Assembly: GCA_964385755.1 (NCBI GenBank) | Contig: CAYLPZ010000003.1 | Coordinates: forward strand, 65,997-129,996 | DNA: 64,000 nucleotides | Direction of reading: 5' to 3' | Source of the DNA: CAG-698 sp964385755 | GTDB taxonomy: Bacteria > Bacillota_I > Bacilli_A > ML615J-28 > CAG-698 | Shown: piece after piece, positions 1 through 10,181 of the stretch | Numbering within the stretch: position 1 is the stretch's first letter | Layout: each line of letters begins with the position of its first letter | Translations under genes and position numbers: made by a program | Notes under the pieces: model-generated | Seen by the model: only the letters and a program-made list of their open reading frames with translations | The model's database searches: none | What the model was told of the DNA's origin: nothing

Positions 1-1449
1 TAAAATTCTTAGAACTTGAATCTTTGTATCTTGAGTACAATTTTCTTCAATTGATGTAAAAATTATTTTAGACATCTCTAAATTAATACTATATTTTAAA
101 CTGAATTCATTATATGATAAATAATCATATATTCCCGTAGTTGCAATACTTTTTACATTGGTAAAAGGATATTTTCCATTATACTTATATTCTTCTAATA
201 ACTTAACAACTTCTTTTTCTATCTCTAATGATTCAGAGGGAATTATCACCGCAAAAGTATTATTCACACCAAAAATATCTTCAATTGCTTTTTTATCTAT
301 TTCAATTTCTGAGTTTTCATTTGTAGAAGTTTTTACAACAAATGAATATTCTGCTTTTGTGTAAAAATAAAACGTTACAGGAATAATCAATATAAAAATT
401 ATTGTATAAATGTATCTAGTTTTATATTGATAATTTGCTACTTTGTGTGATAATTTGTTACTTTTTTTCTTGATAATTTGATAAATATTACGATGTCTTG
501 TCTTAATAATTAATTTAGAAAATAATATTGTAATACCAGGCATCAATAAAAGTACTGATAAAAGGCTAAGAATTATTCCTTTAGTTAATACAATTCCTAT
601 ATCAGCTCCCAATGTAAATGTCATACAAATAATAGCTAATAAACCTCCAATAGTGGTTAAACCACTACCTATTATCGGCATCAATGTATCCTCTAGTGCC
701 TGTTTCATTATTAACTTTTCATCATCATCTTCTTTATATAACTCAGTAAAACGATGAAGAAGAATAATAGAATAATCCATAGACAGAGCAAGCTGCATTA
801 CTGGACTTATGCTTTTAGTGATAAAAGATACTTGTGGGAGTAATGAGTTTGTTCCCATATTAATGATAATTGCTATTATCGAAACAATAATGAAGATGAT
901 TGGTTCAATCCATGAAACAGAATTGACAAATAGTATTATAATTACAATCGCACAGGCAATTGACATAATAATAGCCATATCATTTATTACAGTTTTGCTT
1001 AGATAAACAGAATTAACAGTTTCACCAGAATAATAACTATCATATTCACTTAAGCTTTTTTTTACATCATTGAGAATTTTCTTTGCTTCATTAGAATAAT
1101 TTGTATATTCGAGGTAAACGACGTATAAAGCACTATCTTCTTTATAATCTTCGTTTTCATCATAGTTAATAAAAGAGATTCCCTCGATACTTGATAATTT
1201 ATTTTTAATATTAATTGCATCTTCTTTAGAAATGTTTTTAGTCATTATCATAAATGAACCATTCGAGTTGAATTCATCACTCATAATATCAAGAACAATC
1301 TTGGTATTTGATTCATCACTTAAATATGATGATAAATCATAATTTGTATTATCTATTAACAATAAAAAGAAAGAAAAAGCAAATAGTAAAGTAAACGTAA
1401 TTATTAAATAGCTTCTTTTTTCTACAATAAAATTAATTATTTTTTTCAT
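1..1449 (-). CDS. MMPL/RND-family exporter, C-terminus cut by window edge
   Basis: The reading frame opens at ATG 1449 and stays open to base 1, so 483 codons of a longer protein are present. It begins MKKIINFIVEKRSYLII, with one N-terminal membrane helix. A soluble extracytoplasmic domain follows, then a block of helices containing the family motif MDYSIILLHRF. A second soluble domain begins near the left edge. This is the repeat architecture of MMPL/RND transporters, which use the proton gradient to move lipids, peptides or drugs. The substrate cannot be read from the sequence. The next gene upstream ends only 6 bases away, so the two are probably cotranscribed. Confidence 0.85.
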   Translation of the reverse strand, partial: MKKIINFIVEKRSYLIITFTLLFAFSFFLLLIDNTNYDLSSYLSDESNTKIVLDIMSDEFNSNGSFMIMTKNISKEDAINIKNKLSSIEGISFINYDENEDYKEDSALYVVYLEYTNYSNEAKKILNDVKKSLSEYDSYYSGETVNSVYLSKTVINDMAIIMSIACAIVIIILFVNSVSWIEPIIFIIVSIIAIIINMGTNSLLPQVSFITKSISPVMQLALSMDYSIILLHRFTELYKEDDDEKLIMKQALEDTLMPIIGSGLTTIGGLLAIICMTFTLGADIGIVLTKGIILSLLSVLLLMPGITILFSKLIIKTRHRNIYQIIKKKSNKLSHKVANYQYKTRYIYTIIFILIIPVTFYFYTKAEYSFVVKTSTNENSEIEIDKKAIEDIFGVNNTFAVIIPSESLEIEKEVVKLLEEYKYNGKYPFTNVKSIATTGIYDYLSYNEFSLKYSINLEMSKIIFTSIEENCTQDTKIQVLRIL

Positions 1450-1455
1450 ATTCGC

Positions 1456-2001
1456 CTACTTAATTATTATATAATTATCAATTTTCTTTTCATGATATTC
1501 TGTTTTATCATTAAATTTTACTATTATTTCAAAATTATCAATTGTTGCCTTATTTTTATTAATTTTTTTCTCTTCTTTTGACATTTTAGATGTATCAACG
1601 CGATAAAAAATCTCAATAAAATCATTGATTAATTTTGTAGATAAAGTAAAGAAATCTTGTTTTGAAAGATTATCAAAGAATACTTTTCCAAAAGAAAATT
1701 TCCCAAATTCATCTTCTTTAAATGTTATGCTTTTAACATTAATTTCTTTTTTACAATCCTTAGTCATTTCTCTATAGAAGTCTTCACGATATTTTAATAT
1801 AAGTTCACTTTCCCTTTTGATAATCTTTGATTTAGGTCTTAAATAGATTGCGAAAGCAAGCAAAAAGAATATCACCGCAACCATCGTAAAATAATCATCT
1901 TTTAACACTTTTGTAAGTTTAAGCACAAGAATAACTACTCCTATTATTGTTGAAATAATTGCTAGAATTTTGCTATTTTTTGTATTTATCCCATATTTCA
2001 T
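1456..2001 (-). CDS. small membrane protein of unknown function
   Basis: I do not recognise this family. Two hydrophobic helices lie close together near the N-terminus (about residues 12-30 and 38-56). A charged cytoplasmic domain rich in Lys and Glu follows. The start at 2001 is preferred over the ATG at 2010: AAGGAG lies 11 bases before 2001 but only 2 bases before 2010. It sits between the FliB-like gene and the MMPL exporter with short gaps, so it may be an accessory protein of the exporter. That role is inference only. Confidence 0.7.
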   Translation of the reverse strand: MKYGINTKNSKILAIISTIIGVVILVLKLTKVLKDDYFTMVAVIFFLLAFAIYLRPKSKIIKRESELILKYREDFYREMTKDCKKEINVKSITFKEDEFGKFSFGKVFFDNLSKQDFFTLSTKLINDFIEIFYRVDTSKMSKEEKKINKNKATIDNFEIIVKFNDKTEYHEKKIDNYIIIK

Positions 2002-2020
2002 ATATAACATTTCTCCTTTA

Positions 2021-2989
2021 TTAATAATTTTCCACAGCTTCTAAAAACAACTGCTCATCATTATTCATCATAAATATACCAAATGATAAATCAAAGTTTG
2101 AATGTTCTAACACTCTAAATAGTTTAGATAAATTATCTACTAAATATATATCATCTTTTCTTTCTATTATTGAATATAATACGTATTTTATTATTATATA
2201 AACACCTATTACAAGTAATTCCTTGTGATGCCTTATTCTTTCATCAATTTGCTTTGGATAATTCTTAAAAACTAAATGGTTTATCAACAGTTTTTCTATA
2301 TATATATCTATATTAGGATATAGACTATATAATAGTTTTTTCTTCTCACTATAATTATTTATTAAGCACTCATTTATTACTATTTTATTAATAAAGTCAT
2401 TTCTATTTTGATAATATTTTAAAAAATCATAAACTAATTTATTTATGTTACAATAATCTTGATGACTTGTTTTAATATTAAATGTTCTTACTAATCTTAA
2501 ACCTAATTTTTCTTTTCTATCACTTAATTTATCAATTATTTTTTGAAGTTCTAAATTACTATTGTCTTTTTCATCATCAGAATAAAAGGTCGGATTTTCC
2601 GTTTCGATAAGCATCTCAATTACTTTTTCACAACTATTTGATAGTGATTTATACTTACCTAAGGAAGCACTTCTAGGGTACATCTTACAAACATTAGCTA
2701 TATTTTCTTCGCCAAAATATTTATGTATCATACATAAACCATCCACGTCATGAAATACACAATCACCTTGATAGTTTTTCTTTATCATTACATAACGTTC
2801 TTTTGTGGGATAGTCACAAGGAACAAACGCACAATCAATTTTTCTTCGAATATCTGTATGATCCTTACAATCAAGATTAATTAAATGAAAATACTCTTCT
2901 AAACCTATTGTAACATTCCAGTTTTCACAACAACTACTTCTACACTCTCCACATTTACATTTAAATGAATCAAAAAAACCTTTTTTCAT
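2021..2989 (-). CDS. FliB-like Cys-cluster protein (flagellin lysine-N-methylase family)
   Basis: The N-terminus carries a dense Cys cluster (CKCGEC then CC and W, residues 11-24). Further on come GDCVFH, GLCMIH and CKMYPR. This Cys pattern followed by C-x-YPR is typical of proteins annotated as flagellin lysine-N-methylase (FliB), which likely bind an Fe-S cluster. No flagellar genes are visible here, so the substrate may not be flagellin. The start at 2989 is chosen because AAGGATGG lies 8 bases upstream, while the ATG at 3001 overlaps that ribosome-binding site. The C-terminal half is Lys/Ile/Tyr-rich without recognisable motifs. Confidence 0.65.
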   Translation of the reverse strand: MKKGFFDSFKCKCGECRSSCCENWNVTIGLEEYFHLINLDCKDHTDIRRKIDCAFVPCDYPTKERYVMIKKNYQGDCVFHDVDGLCMIHKYFGEENIANVCKMYPRSASLGKYKSLSNSCEKVIEMLIETENPTFYSDDEKDNSNLELQKIIDKLSDRKEKLGLRLVRTFNIKTSHQDYCNINKLVYDFLKYYQNRNDFINKIVINECLINNYSEKKKLLYSLYPNIDIYIEKLLINHLVFKNYPKQIDERIRHHKELLVIGVYIIIKYVLYSIIERKDDIYLVDNLSKLFRVLEHSNFDLSFGIFMMNNDEQLFLEAVENY

Positions 2990-3112
2990 ATAATATTCCA
3001 TCCTTAATTATCTATTATAACAAAATTTTGTTAATAAATAAATATACAATTTTAAGCTTTATATATAATTACCGAAATTAAATTGACTTTTTTAATTCAA
3101 CGTTTTGGGTTT

Positions 3113-3420
3113 TTAGTCGTTAAAATATTTTATACATTTTTTTGTTAAAAATTCTTTTAGAATTATTGAATCTTCTTCATTATATAATATCATCACTAAA
3201 TCATAATATTTATCTATTAGCTCAGCCTTAACGAAAAACAATCCTAAGTCAAGACTTATCATATAATGATTAACAAAAAACACTGCTGTTCTTTTGTTTC
3301 TATATAATGTGATTCTTTATCTAGAGTTTCATGTTTATTAGATTATTGGTTGCTATTTTTGTTACATACTTCATCAATCTTTTCATGTTCCAACCTTATC
3401 TTTATTATATTCTTTACATA
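3113..3420 (-). pseudogene. decayed Fic-domain gene remnant
   Basis: Between 3298 and 3113 the minus strand reads NKRTAVFFVNHYMI and about 45 more residues to a TAA. This matches the second half of a Fic active-site segment (usually GNKRTA), but the preceding Gly is replaced by Arg and the catalytic HPF part is gone. Further upstream, at about 3420-3355, a piece reading RLEHEKIDEVCNKN sits in another frame and runs into a stop. No intact start exists. The rest of the 3002-3544 gap holds only AT-rich sequence and the hairpin at 3501. Confidence 0.4.
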
Positions 3421-3500
3421 AACTAAATACAGAAAATCACTCATAACTATATTATAAAATACACAATAAATAATTAATTATTTTTCTTTTTAAATTATAA

Positions 3501-3524
3501 ATGAGTTGGACTAATCCAACTCAT
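3501..3524. terminator. 10-bp hairpin with T-tract, likely terminator
   Basis: ATGAGTTGGA pairs with TCCAACTCAT around a 4-base loop. A T-run follows on the plus strand and an AT-rich tail on the minus strand. It lies 21 bases beyond the stop of the SGNH-hydrolase gene, so it probably ends that minus-strand transcript. Confidence 0.6.
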
Positions 3525-3544
3525 TTTTATCATTTATCATCATA

Positions 3545-5383
3545 TTATTTAAAGTATTCTTTTATATCAAGAATTGCCCTTTTAGCCCAAGCTTCCATAC
3601 CATAAATATTTGGATGTAAATTATCACCTAAGTAATAAAAGTAGTTTTCACTAGTTTGTACTTCATCAATTCTTATTAATCCGCAGTGATATGTTTCAGC
3701 AAGTTCTTTAATTTCATTATTATATTTTAAACGTGTTTCTTCTGTATAACTATAGCCTGTATATGCACTATAGCCTAAAGTGCATAAGAATACATATGCA
3801 TCAGGATATAATTCACTAATCTGCTTAAGTGCTCTTTCATAGGCAGGTTTATATTCTGTAACTTTACCATTTACATTATCATTGATTCCAAGGTTTATTA
3901 TTATCACATCAGGTTTTCCAAACTTACCAAGATTTCTGATTCTTTCAGGAATATTACTTTCTGTCATACATGATCCAGCTAGTGATTCGTTAATTACTAG
4001 TTTCATTTTTAAAGCTGTATAAGTTTTATACCACCATGTTGCATCAACAGTTTTTACTGTTGGAGAATATCTTGGAAAGTAGAACTGATCATCTCCTGAA
4101 TAGTAACTATTGACATCACTATCTGGGCTATAGAAAGTAGTTACACTATCACCTAAAAATGATACTCTCTTGCCTGTTAAATCAAAACCTGAGTGATCTT
4201 TTTCAATGCTATTATATTTAACATATAATGATAAATCACTATAAACTTTTGTTGAGAAATCGTATTTTTCTTCTCGTAGCATATTAGTATACCATCCTTC
4301 TACTTCGTAACTGAAGCGGTTAGAATCTTCTTTAGGACAATCAATTGGCTCTGCACATTCGCCACGTTTTACTGTTAATACTTTATATCTACTATTCTTT
4401 TCATTATAATAATATACTTTAAATTCTTGTTTTAACTTTGTTTGTTCAAACACAGCATAAACAACAACATTACTACTTAAAGGCTCAGTAAAGTCAAATA
4501 AATCATCCATGTTATCACTTGTGCACCAACCAAAGAAATTATATGCATATAAATCATCATCTTCTTTTGTTACATAATATTCAGTTGCAAGTTCACCAAC
4601 CTTAATCCAATCTTCCTTGTATAAGTTTTGATCTAATACATAAGTGATTTTATATGCTTCTACTATCCACTTTGCATTAAGAATATAATCACGTTTTTCA
4701 ACAGAAGTAACTAAAGTATCACCTTCGTACCAACCAACAAACTTAGAGCCTTCTCTTTCAGGGATTGGAAGAACTACTTCATCAGGATTTGAAAATACAA
4801 TCGTTGGTGGTACACAATCTCCACCAGTCAAACAAATAATAGTGTAAGTTATCTCAGAAAACCTAGCTACTAAAGTATAGTTCTTATCTGTTAATTCAGT
4901 TACTAATGTATCTCCTTCATACCAACCATCAAAAGTATATCCATCTTTAGATACTTCCTCTAAAGTAACTTCTTCTTTTGATGTAAATGTAATAGTTTTA
5001 TATACTTCATCATCTATAATATACTCAATTTTATATTCAACTACTTTTTGATTAACAACAACTTTTATAGAAGCTTGTTTTGTAGAATCTTCCTTTAAAG
5101 ATAATTTTAAAACACTTTCTCCACTTTTTAAAGCTATTATTTTATTATCAGAAAAAGAAATAGCATCACCTTCAATATCATAAACTAAAGTAGCACCACT
5201 TGTATAGGAAATATTAATTTCTTTTTCTTCTCCCTCATCTAATGTTAACTCACTAATTTGAATATTAAGCTCATAATTAATCACATCATCATTATCTTCA
5301 CCACAACTAAATAGCATAAATAGCGAAAAACAAGCAACAAAAATATTTAGTATTTTTTTTATTGTCTTCATTGTTATAATCAT
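3545..5383 (-). CDS. surface lipoprotein with InlB B-repeats and SGNH hydrolase domain
   Basis: A signal peptide ends in the lipobox LFSC, so the protein should be lipid-anchored outside the membrane. A bacterial Ig-like segment (residues about 35-110) is followed by four InlB/Listeria-Bacteroides type B-repeats. These are recognised by DGYTFDGWYEGDTLVT, GSKFVGWYEGDTLVT and two more divergent copies ending in Y-x-V/K-x-F. The C-terminal 200 residues form an SGNH/GDSL esterase with block I FLGDSVT, block III GINDN and block V DNLHPN, giving the Ser, Asn, Asp and His residues. The substrate is probably a carbohydrate ester. It is a single gene, divergent from the membrane protein at 5554. Confidence 0.85.
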   Translation of the reverse strand: MIITMKTIKKILNIFVACFSLFMLFSCGEDNDDVINYELNIQISELTLDEGEEKEINISYTSGATLVYDIEGDAISFSDNKIIALKSGESVLKLSLKEDSTKQASIKVVVNQKVVEYKIEYIIDDEVYKTITFTSKEEVTLEEVSKDGYTFDGWYEGDTLVTELTDKNYTLVARFSEITYTIICLTGGDCVPPTIVFSNPDEVVLPIPEREGSKFVGWYEGDTLVTSVEKRDYILNAKWIVEAYKITYVLDQNLYKEDWIKVGELATEYYVTKEDDDLYAYNFFGWCTSDNMDDLFDFTEPLSSNVVVYAVFEQTKLKQEFKVYYYNEKNSRYKVLTVKRGECAEPIDCPKEDSNRFSYEVEGWYTNMLREEKYDFSTKVYSDLSLYVKYNSIEKDHSGFDLTGKRVSFLGDSVTTFYSPDSDVNSYYSGDDQFYFPRYSPTVKTVDATWWYKTYTALKMKLVINESLAGSCMTESNIPERIRNLGKFGKPDVIIINLGINDNVNGKVTEYKPAYERALKQISELYPDAYVFLCTLGYSAYTGYSYTEETRLKYNNEIKELAETYHCGLIRIDEVQTSENYFYYLGDNLHPNIYGMEAWAKRAILDIKEYFK

Positions 5384-5553
5384 TACCTTCCTTTACATTA
5401 TTATATCATACTATTTTTCTCAATTCTATCCTTTATTATAAAGATATTAGACTTTATACATTTTATTATCATCTGTAATTTATTAAACTATTTTAATTAA
5501 TAATTTGAAAAAATATATGATATAATAAACATAAATATTAATCGGAGAACAAA

Positions 5554-6426
5554 ATGAATATACTTAAAAAAATACTTTATCCTAAGCTAATCATTCGTAT
5601 TATTTTAATTCCCATTGCAACATTTTCCTTAGTTTATTCTCTTATAAATATAGATACCCTTATCTTTTTTCAATATATAGCGTATTTCATTTCCTTTTAT
5701 ACTTTATTAATTTGGTGTCTAAAAATACCAAAGATTATAATATACTTTAAGAAAATAATAAGTAATAATAAATTATATATCAAGTGGCATAATGATATTT
5801 CTTTTAAAGTAAAGACTTCATTAAATATTTCTTTTGTGTGGAATACTAGTTATGGCATATTTCAATTATTCTTAGGAATTAAGCTCAACTCATTGTGGTA
5901 TTATTCTTTTGCCATATACTATATTTTACTTGCTTTTATGCGTTCTTTTTTATTTTCCCACACGAGAAAATTTAACCCAGGTGAAAATATTAAATCAGAG
6001 TGTAAAAAATATACTATATGTGGTTTTATACTATTGCTATTAAATTTGGCCTTAACAATTATTGAATACTACATTATTTTCAAAGATATGTCATTTAAAC
6101 ATCATCAATACACGGTCATAGCTATGGCACTTTATACTTTTATTTCTTTCTCTGTGGCACTTATAAATGTATTTAAATACAAAAAATTTAATAGTCCAGT
6201 CGTAACTGCTGCGAAAATAATTAGTTTATGTGTTGCTTGTGTTTCAATGGTAACTCTCACTTCTTCAATGCTTTATGTTTTTAGTAGTTCTGTTAATTCA
6301 CAAAATAAAATTATTTTAACTGTTGAAAGCACTGTTGTATCACTATTCATAATTATTATGGCTATTTACATGATTACTAATGGAATAAAGAAATTAAGTC
6401 TAATAACAAAATGCGATAGAGAATAA
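5554..6426 (+). CDS. polytopic membrane protein of unknown function
   Basis: The 290-residue product has about eight hydrophobic segments separated by short basic loops and has no motif I recognise. GGAG precedes the ATG by 7 bases. It is one of few plus-strand genes in the left part of the window. It stands alone between the divergent SGNH lipoprotein and the convergent liv operon, and a terminator overlaps its stop codon. Confidence 0.75.
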   Translation: MNILKKILYPKLIIRIILIPIATFSLVYSLINIDTLIFFQYIAYFISFYTLLIWCLKIPKIIIYFKKIISNNKLYIKWHNDISFKVKTSLNISFVWNTSYGIFQLFLGIKLNSLWYYSFAIYYILLAFMRSFLFSHTRKFNPGENIKSECKKYTICGFILLLLNLALTIIEYYIIFKDMSFKHHQYTVIAMALYTFISFSVALINVFKYKKFNSPVVTAAKIISLCVACVSMVTLTSSMLYVFSSSVNSQNKIILTVESTVVSLFIIIMAIYMITNGIKKLSLITKCDRE

Positions 6427-6449
6427 TCTCTACCGCTTATTTTTTTATA
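6413..6449 (+). terminator. intrinsic terminator of the membrane protein gene
   Basis: GCGATAGAGA pairs with TCTCTACCGC (one mismatch) around loop ATAA, followed by TTATTTTTTT. The stop codon at 6424-6426 lies inside the loop. Confidence 0.75.
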
Positions 6450-6451
6450 TA

Positions 6452-7369
6452 TTATGAACCTAAATATGCTGCCTTTACTTTTTCATTATTTAATAGTTCT
6501 TCACCAGTTCCTGATAATACAACATTTCCAGTTTCAAGAACATAGGCACGATCACAAATACTTAAAGCCATTTTAGCATTCTGTTCAACAAGTAAAATTG
6601 TTGTGCCATGAGCATTTAAATCTTTTATTATGTCAAAGATTTCTGTTACATAGATTGGTGATAATCCCATTGAAGGTTCATCCATTAGTAATATTTTTGG
6701 TTTGCTCATCATTGCTCTTGCCATTGCTAGCATTTGTTGTTCACCACCAGAAAGTGTTCCAGCTTTTTGCTTTCTTCTTTCCTTTAGTCTTGGGAATCGT
6801 TCAAATACTTCCTCTAAATCTTCTTTGATCTTAGTTTGATTATGACGTCGATATGCTCCCATTTCTAGGTTTTCTTGAACTGTAAGTTCTGCAAACACTT
6901 GTCTTCCCTCAGGAACATGAGCTACACCATATAAAATACCATCATATGGTTTAATTTTAAATAAATCAGCTTTAACATATTTATTATACTTTTTACGAAG
7001 TTTTTCCACTTTTGCTTTAGCAAAGTAGCTTTCTTTACCAAATACTTCTTTAGCAATATCTTCATTTGAACTAATTTTGTCAAATGTTTTTTCGCTAGTT
7101 TGATATACAGCAAGTAATTTATCTGCCATCTTGGTTCCCGCAAATCTATTAAGGGTACGTTTATCTTTTAGCATTGATAAATCAAGTTGTGCACTACTTC
7201 CAGACTCAACCTTAATTAATCCAGAAAGAGAACGAAGCAAAGTTGTTTTACCAGCACCATTTGCGCCAATCAAGACAACTATTTCACCTTGTTTAACATC
7301 AATATTTATGCCTTTTAAAGCTTTAATATTGCCATTATATGTTACTTTTAAATCGCGTACTTCTAACAT
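6452..7369 (-). CDS. livF: branched-chain amino acid ABC transporter ATPase LivF, with insertion
   Basis: One of the two ATPases powering the Liv importer. Walker A GANGAGKTT is at residues 35-43. The LivF-specific segment AHVPEGRQVF is at about 150, signature LSGGEQQ at about 207 and Walker B ILLMDEP at about 227. The usual distance from Walker A to HVPEGR is about 45 residues; here it is about 110. The extra residues (about 58-145) are charged, Lys-rich and not typical of the family. The frame is continuous and the codon use matches its neighbours, so this is not an obvious sequencing error. It is the last gene of the liv operon, starting 2 bases after livG. Confidence 0.9.
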   Translation of the reverse strand: MLEVRDLKVTYNGNIKALKGINIDVKQGEIVVLIGANGAGKTTLLRSLSGLIKVESGSSAQLDLSMLKDKRTLNRFAGTKMADKLLAVYQTSEKTFDKISSNEDIAKEVFGKESYFAKAKVEKLRKKYNKYVKADLFKIKPYDGILYGVAHVPEGRQVFAELTVQENLEMGAYRRHNQTKIKEDLEEVFERFPRLKERRKQKAGTLSGGEQQMLAMARAMMSKPKILLMDEPSMGLSPIYVTEIFDIIKDLNAHGTTILLVEQNAKMALSICDRAYVLETGNVVLSGTGEELLNNEKVKAAYLGS

Positions 7370-7371
7370 AT

Positions 7372-8157
7372 TTATTCTCCTAAGTATGCGGCAATTACTT
7401 CTTTATTATTTCTAATTTCTTCAGGAACACCACTAGCAATTATTTTTCCGAAGCTTAGTACTGTAATCCATTCACATACACCCATTACTAATTTCATATC
7501 ATGTTCAATCAATAGTATTGTTGCATTAAATTTTTTACGAAGGATATCAAATGTTTCCATTAGTTCCTGTGTTTCTGTTGGATTCATACCAGCAGCTGGT
7601 TCATCTAAAAGTAATACTTTTGGATTAGTAGCCATAGCACGCGCAATTTCTAAGCACCTTTGTTTACCATAAGGTAAATTTTGAGCTTGCTCATTAGCAT
7701 ATTTATCAAGTTTAAAGATTGATAATATTTCTAATGCTTTTGCTTTATACATTTCATATTCTTTATAAAAACTTGGAAGACGTAATGTAGAAGCAATTAA
7801 TCCAGTTTTCATATCTTTATTAAATGCAACCATAACATTATCAAGAACTGATAGTTGTTTAAATAAACGAATATTTTGGAATGTTCGAGCTAGACCTAAT
7901 TTTACCATTTGATGAGGTTTAATATTCACAGGGACAACTTTATCTTCAATATAAATTGAACCAGATGTAGGAGTATATACTCCAGTTAAAAGGTTAAAGC
8001 AAGTTGTTTTACCAGCACCATTTGGACCAATAAGTCCAACTATTTCACCAGGATAAACTTTAATAGAAAAGTCATCAACAGCTTTTAAACCACTAAAACT
8101 AATTGATATATGTTCAACATTTAAAATTGGTTTTTGGTTTTCGCCTCTATTTTCCAT
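7372..8157 (-). CDS. livG: branched-chain amino acid ABC transporter ATPase LivG
   Basis: Second ATPase of the Liv importer. It has Walker A GPNGAGKTT at about 40-48, the LivG-type signature LPYGKQRCLEIARAM, Walker B VLLLDEPAAGMNPTE and the switch His in LIEHDM. The length (261 residues) is normal. The gene overlaps the end of livM by 11 bases, with AGGAGG upstream of its ATG inside livM, which suggests translational coupling. Confidence 0.95.
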   Translation of the reverse strand: MENRGENQKPILNVEHISISFSGLKAVDDFSIKVYPGEIVGLIGPNGAGKTTCFNLLTGVYTPTSGSIYIEDKVVPVNIKPHQMVKLGLARTFQNIRLFKQLSVLDNVMVAFNKDMKTGLIASTLRLPSFYKEYEMYKAKALEILSIFKLDKYANEQAQNLPYGKQRCLEIARAMATNPKVLLLDEPAAGMNPTETQELMETFDILRKKFNATILLIEHDMKLVMGVCEWITVLSFGKIIASGVPEEIRNNKEVIAAYLGE

Positions 8158-9226
8158 CAGTTGTCACCTCCTCTTTTACTTTTTTCTTAAAGATTTTTCT
8201 AAAGAGGTTTTTTATCTTCTTAATAAGATTTTTACAGTTTTGTTTAAAGTTCAAAATGAACTTAGTCATACTAAATTCATGAATTCCAAATAACCCTTTA
8301 GGCGCAAAGATCATTATTAGAATTAATGCTAAAGAATAAATAATTAAACGTAAAGCACCAAAATTAGTTAATTTAATTGTTAAATAACTAAGAACTGTTG
8401 CTGAGAGGATGCTTCCAGTGTATGAGCCTAAACCACCAAATACTACCATAACTAAGTAATCAATTGATTTACTTAAGCCAAAGTTTTCAGGGTAAATTGA
8501 ACCAATTGTATGAGCAAACATTGCACCACCAATTCCCGCAAATACAGCAGATACGGTGAATGCTAATACTTTATATCTTGTTACTGAAATACCAGACGCT
8601 TCTGATGCAATTTCATCTTCTCTTATTGATAAAATAGCTTTACCATGGCGAGAAGTCATAAATGAATATACGATAGCAACACAAATTACAGTTGTTACTA
8701 ATGCAATTAATATACCCGCATAACCACCTAAATCTTTATTTGATGCACTTAATACTTTTGGAAGACCTGATAAACCTTGTGAACCTTTTGTGATAGGTAA
8801 GTTCTTGATTAAACACCTAATAGCCTCACCAAAGCCAAGTGTTACAATTGCTAAGTAGTCACCTCTTAGTCTTAAACATGGAATACCAACGATTAATCCA
8901 AAGATTGCGCAAACTGCTGCAGATAATAAAATACATAGTAGAAATTGAACATACATATTTTCCATTGGAAAATATTTGCAAAATAGACCTGAGATATATG
9001 CACCTATTGCCATAAATCCTGCTTGACCTAAAACTATTTCACCCATTGATCCAGCTGAAATGTTTAGTGATACTGCAACTACAATATTTATACAAATTGT
9101 GATCACTGTTGTTGTAAATGAACGACTAATAGACTTTGTTATTAAAGCTACAACTGCAATTAGTAAAATTGATGAAATCAAATTTACTAACATCGGAAAG
9201 CGTTTATGATTAATTAATTTTTTCAT
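8147..9226 (-). CDS. livM: branched-chain amino acid ABC transporter permease LivM
   Basis: Integral membrane permease of the Liv importer with about ten helices. The LivM-typical stretch GQAGFMAIGAYISG and the cytoplasmic loop SGISVTRYKVLAF are visible. The C-terminus carries a Lys-rich tail. Start and stop overlap with livH as TAATG. The 359-residue length is slightly long for the family because of the basic tail. Confidence 0.95.
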   Translation of the reverse strand: MKKLINHKRFPMLVNLISSILLIAVVALITKSISRSFTTTVITICINIVVAVSLNISAGSMGEIVLGQAGFMAIGAYISGLFCKYFPMENMYVQFLLCILLSAAVCAIFGLIVGIPCLRLRGDYLAIVTLGFGEAIRCLIKNLPITKGSQGLSGLPKVLSASNKDLGGYAGILIALVTTVICVAIVYSFMTSRHGKAILSIREDEIASEASGISVTRYKVLAFTVSAVFAGIGGAMFAHTIGSIYPENFGLSKSIDYLVMVVFGGLGSYTGSILSATVLSYLTIKLTNFGALRLIIYSLALILIMIFAPKGLFGIHEFSMTKFILNFKQNCKNLIKKIKNLFRKIFKKKVKEEVTTDGK

Positions 9227-10113
9227 TATACTTTCTCCCTTCTATTTTTACCTAGAATTCCAGATGGTTTAACAAGTAATATAAAGATCAAAATTGAGAA
9301 TGTAATAACATCAACCCAAGCAGATCCAATATAAGGGATACATAAATGTTCTATAACACCTATTATTAAGCCGCCAAGAACAGCTCCAGGGATTAATCCA
9401 ATTCCACCAAGAACAGCAGCAACGAAGGCCTTAATACCTAAAGTTGAGCCAAGCATATTATTAAATCCTTGGTAATAGATACAATACATTACAGAAGCTA
9501 ATCCCGCAAGCATAGCTCCAATGATAAATGTTGTAGAAATTGTTTTATCAACATTAATTCCCATCAAAACTGCCGCATCAGGATTTTCACTTACAGCTTT
9601 CATTGCTTTTCCTGGTCTTGTCTTATTTACAAATAACGTTAACACTGTAGTACTTATTATTAGTAATACTATCATAAGTATTAATTTCCATTGAATTGTT
9701 AAATCACCTAATGTAAATGATCCTAAATCAGGAATTATTTCAGGTGACTCTTTATCACGACTACTAAATGCAAGTGCAAATAAATTCTCAAGTAAGAATG
9801 ATACTGCAATTGCAGTAATTAGAGCTGTGATTCTTTTTGATTTTCTTAAAGGTTTATAAGCTAATTTTTCAGTTAGAAAACCTAATAATCCCGTTAATAC
9901 CATTGTTATTAAGACACTAAAGACGGGTGGAATACCTAGTCCTAATAGAATATTTGTAGCACCTAATGCTACGAAGCAGCCTACCATTATAAAATCGCCA
10001 TGGGCAAAGTTTATTAGTTTTATAATTCCATAAACCATTGTATATCCAAGTGCGACAAGTGCGTAGATACTACCAGACGATAAACCATTTATTAAGTATT
10101 CAAAAAATTCCAT
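9226..10113 (-). CDS. livH: branched-chain amino acid ABC transporter permease LivH
   Basis: Partner permease of LivM. The N-terminal motif GLSSGSIYALVALGYTM and the later GINFAHGD-like segment (here LINFAHGDFIMVG) are hallmarks of LivH. Also present are GIKAFVAAVLGGIG and the C-terminal LVKPSGILG. The length of 295 residues is normal. AGGAG precedes the ATG. It lies 68 bases after livJ in the same transcript. Confidence 0.95.
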   Translation of the reverse strand: MEFFEYLINGLSSGSIYALVALGYTMVYGIIKLINFAHGDFIMVGCFVALGATNILLGLGIPPVFSVLITMVLTGLLGFLTEKLAYKPLRKSKRITALITAIAVSFLLENLFALAFSSRDKESPEIIPDLGSFTLGDLTIQWKLILMIVLLIISTTVLTLFVNKTRPGKAMKAVSENPDAAVLMGINVDKTISTTFIIGAMLAGLASVMYCIYYQGFNNMLGSTLGIKAFVAAVLGGIGLIPGAVLGGLIIGVIEHLCIPYIGSAWVDVITFSILIFILLVKPSGILGKNRREKV

Positions 10114-10181
10114 AAGCTTATTCTCCTAACACACTTATTTTTCTCCGTAAGGATATTTTATATTTAAATATTATATAATAA

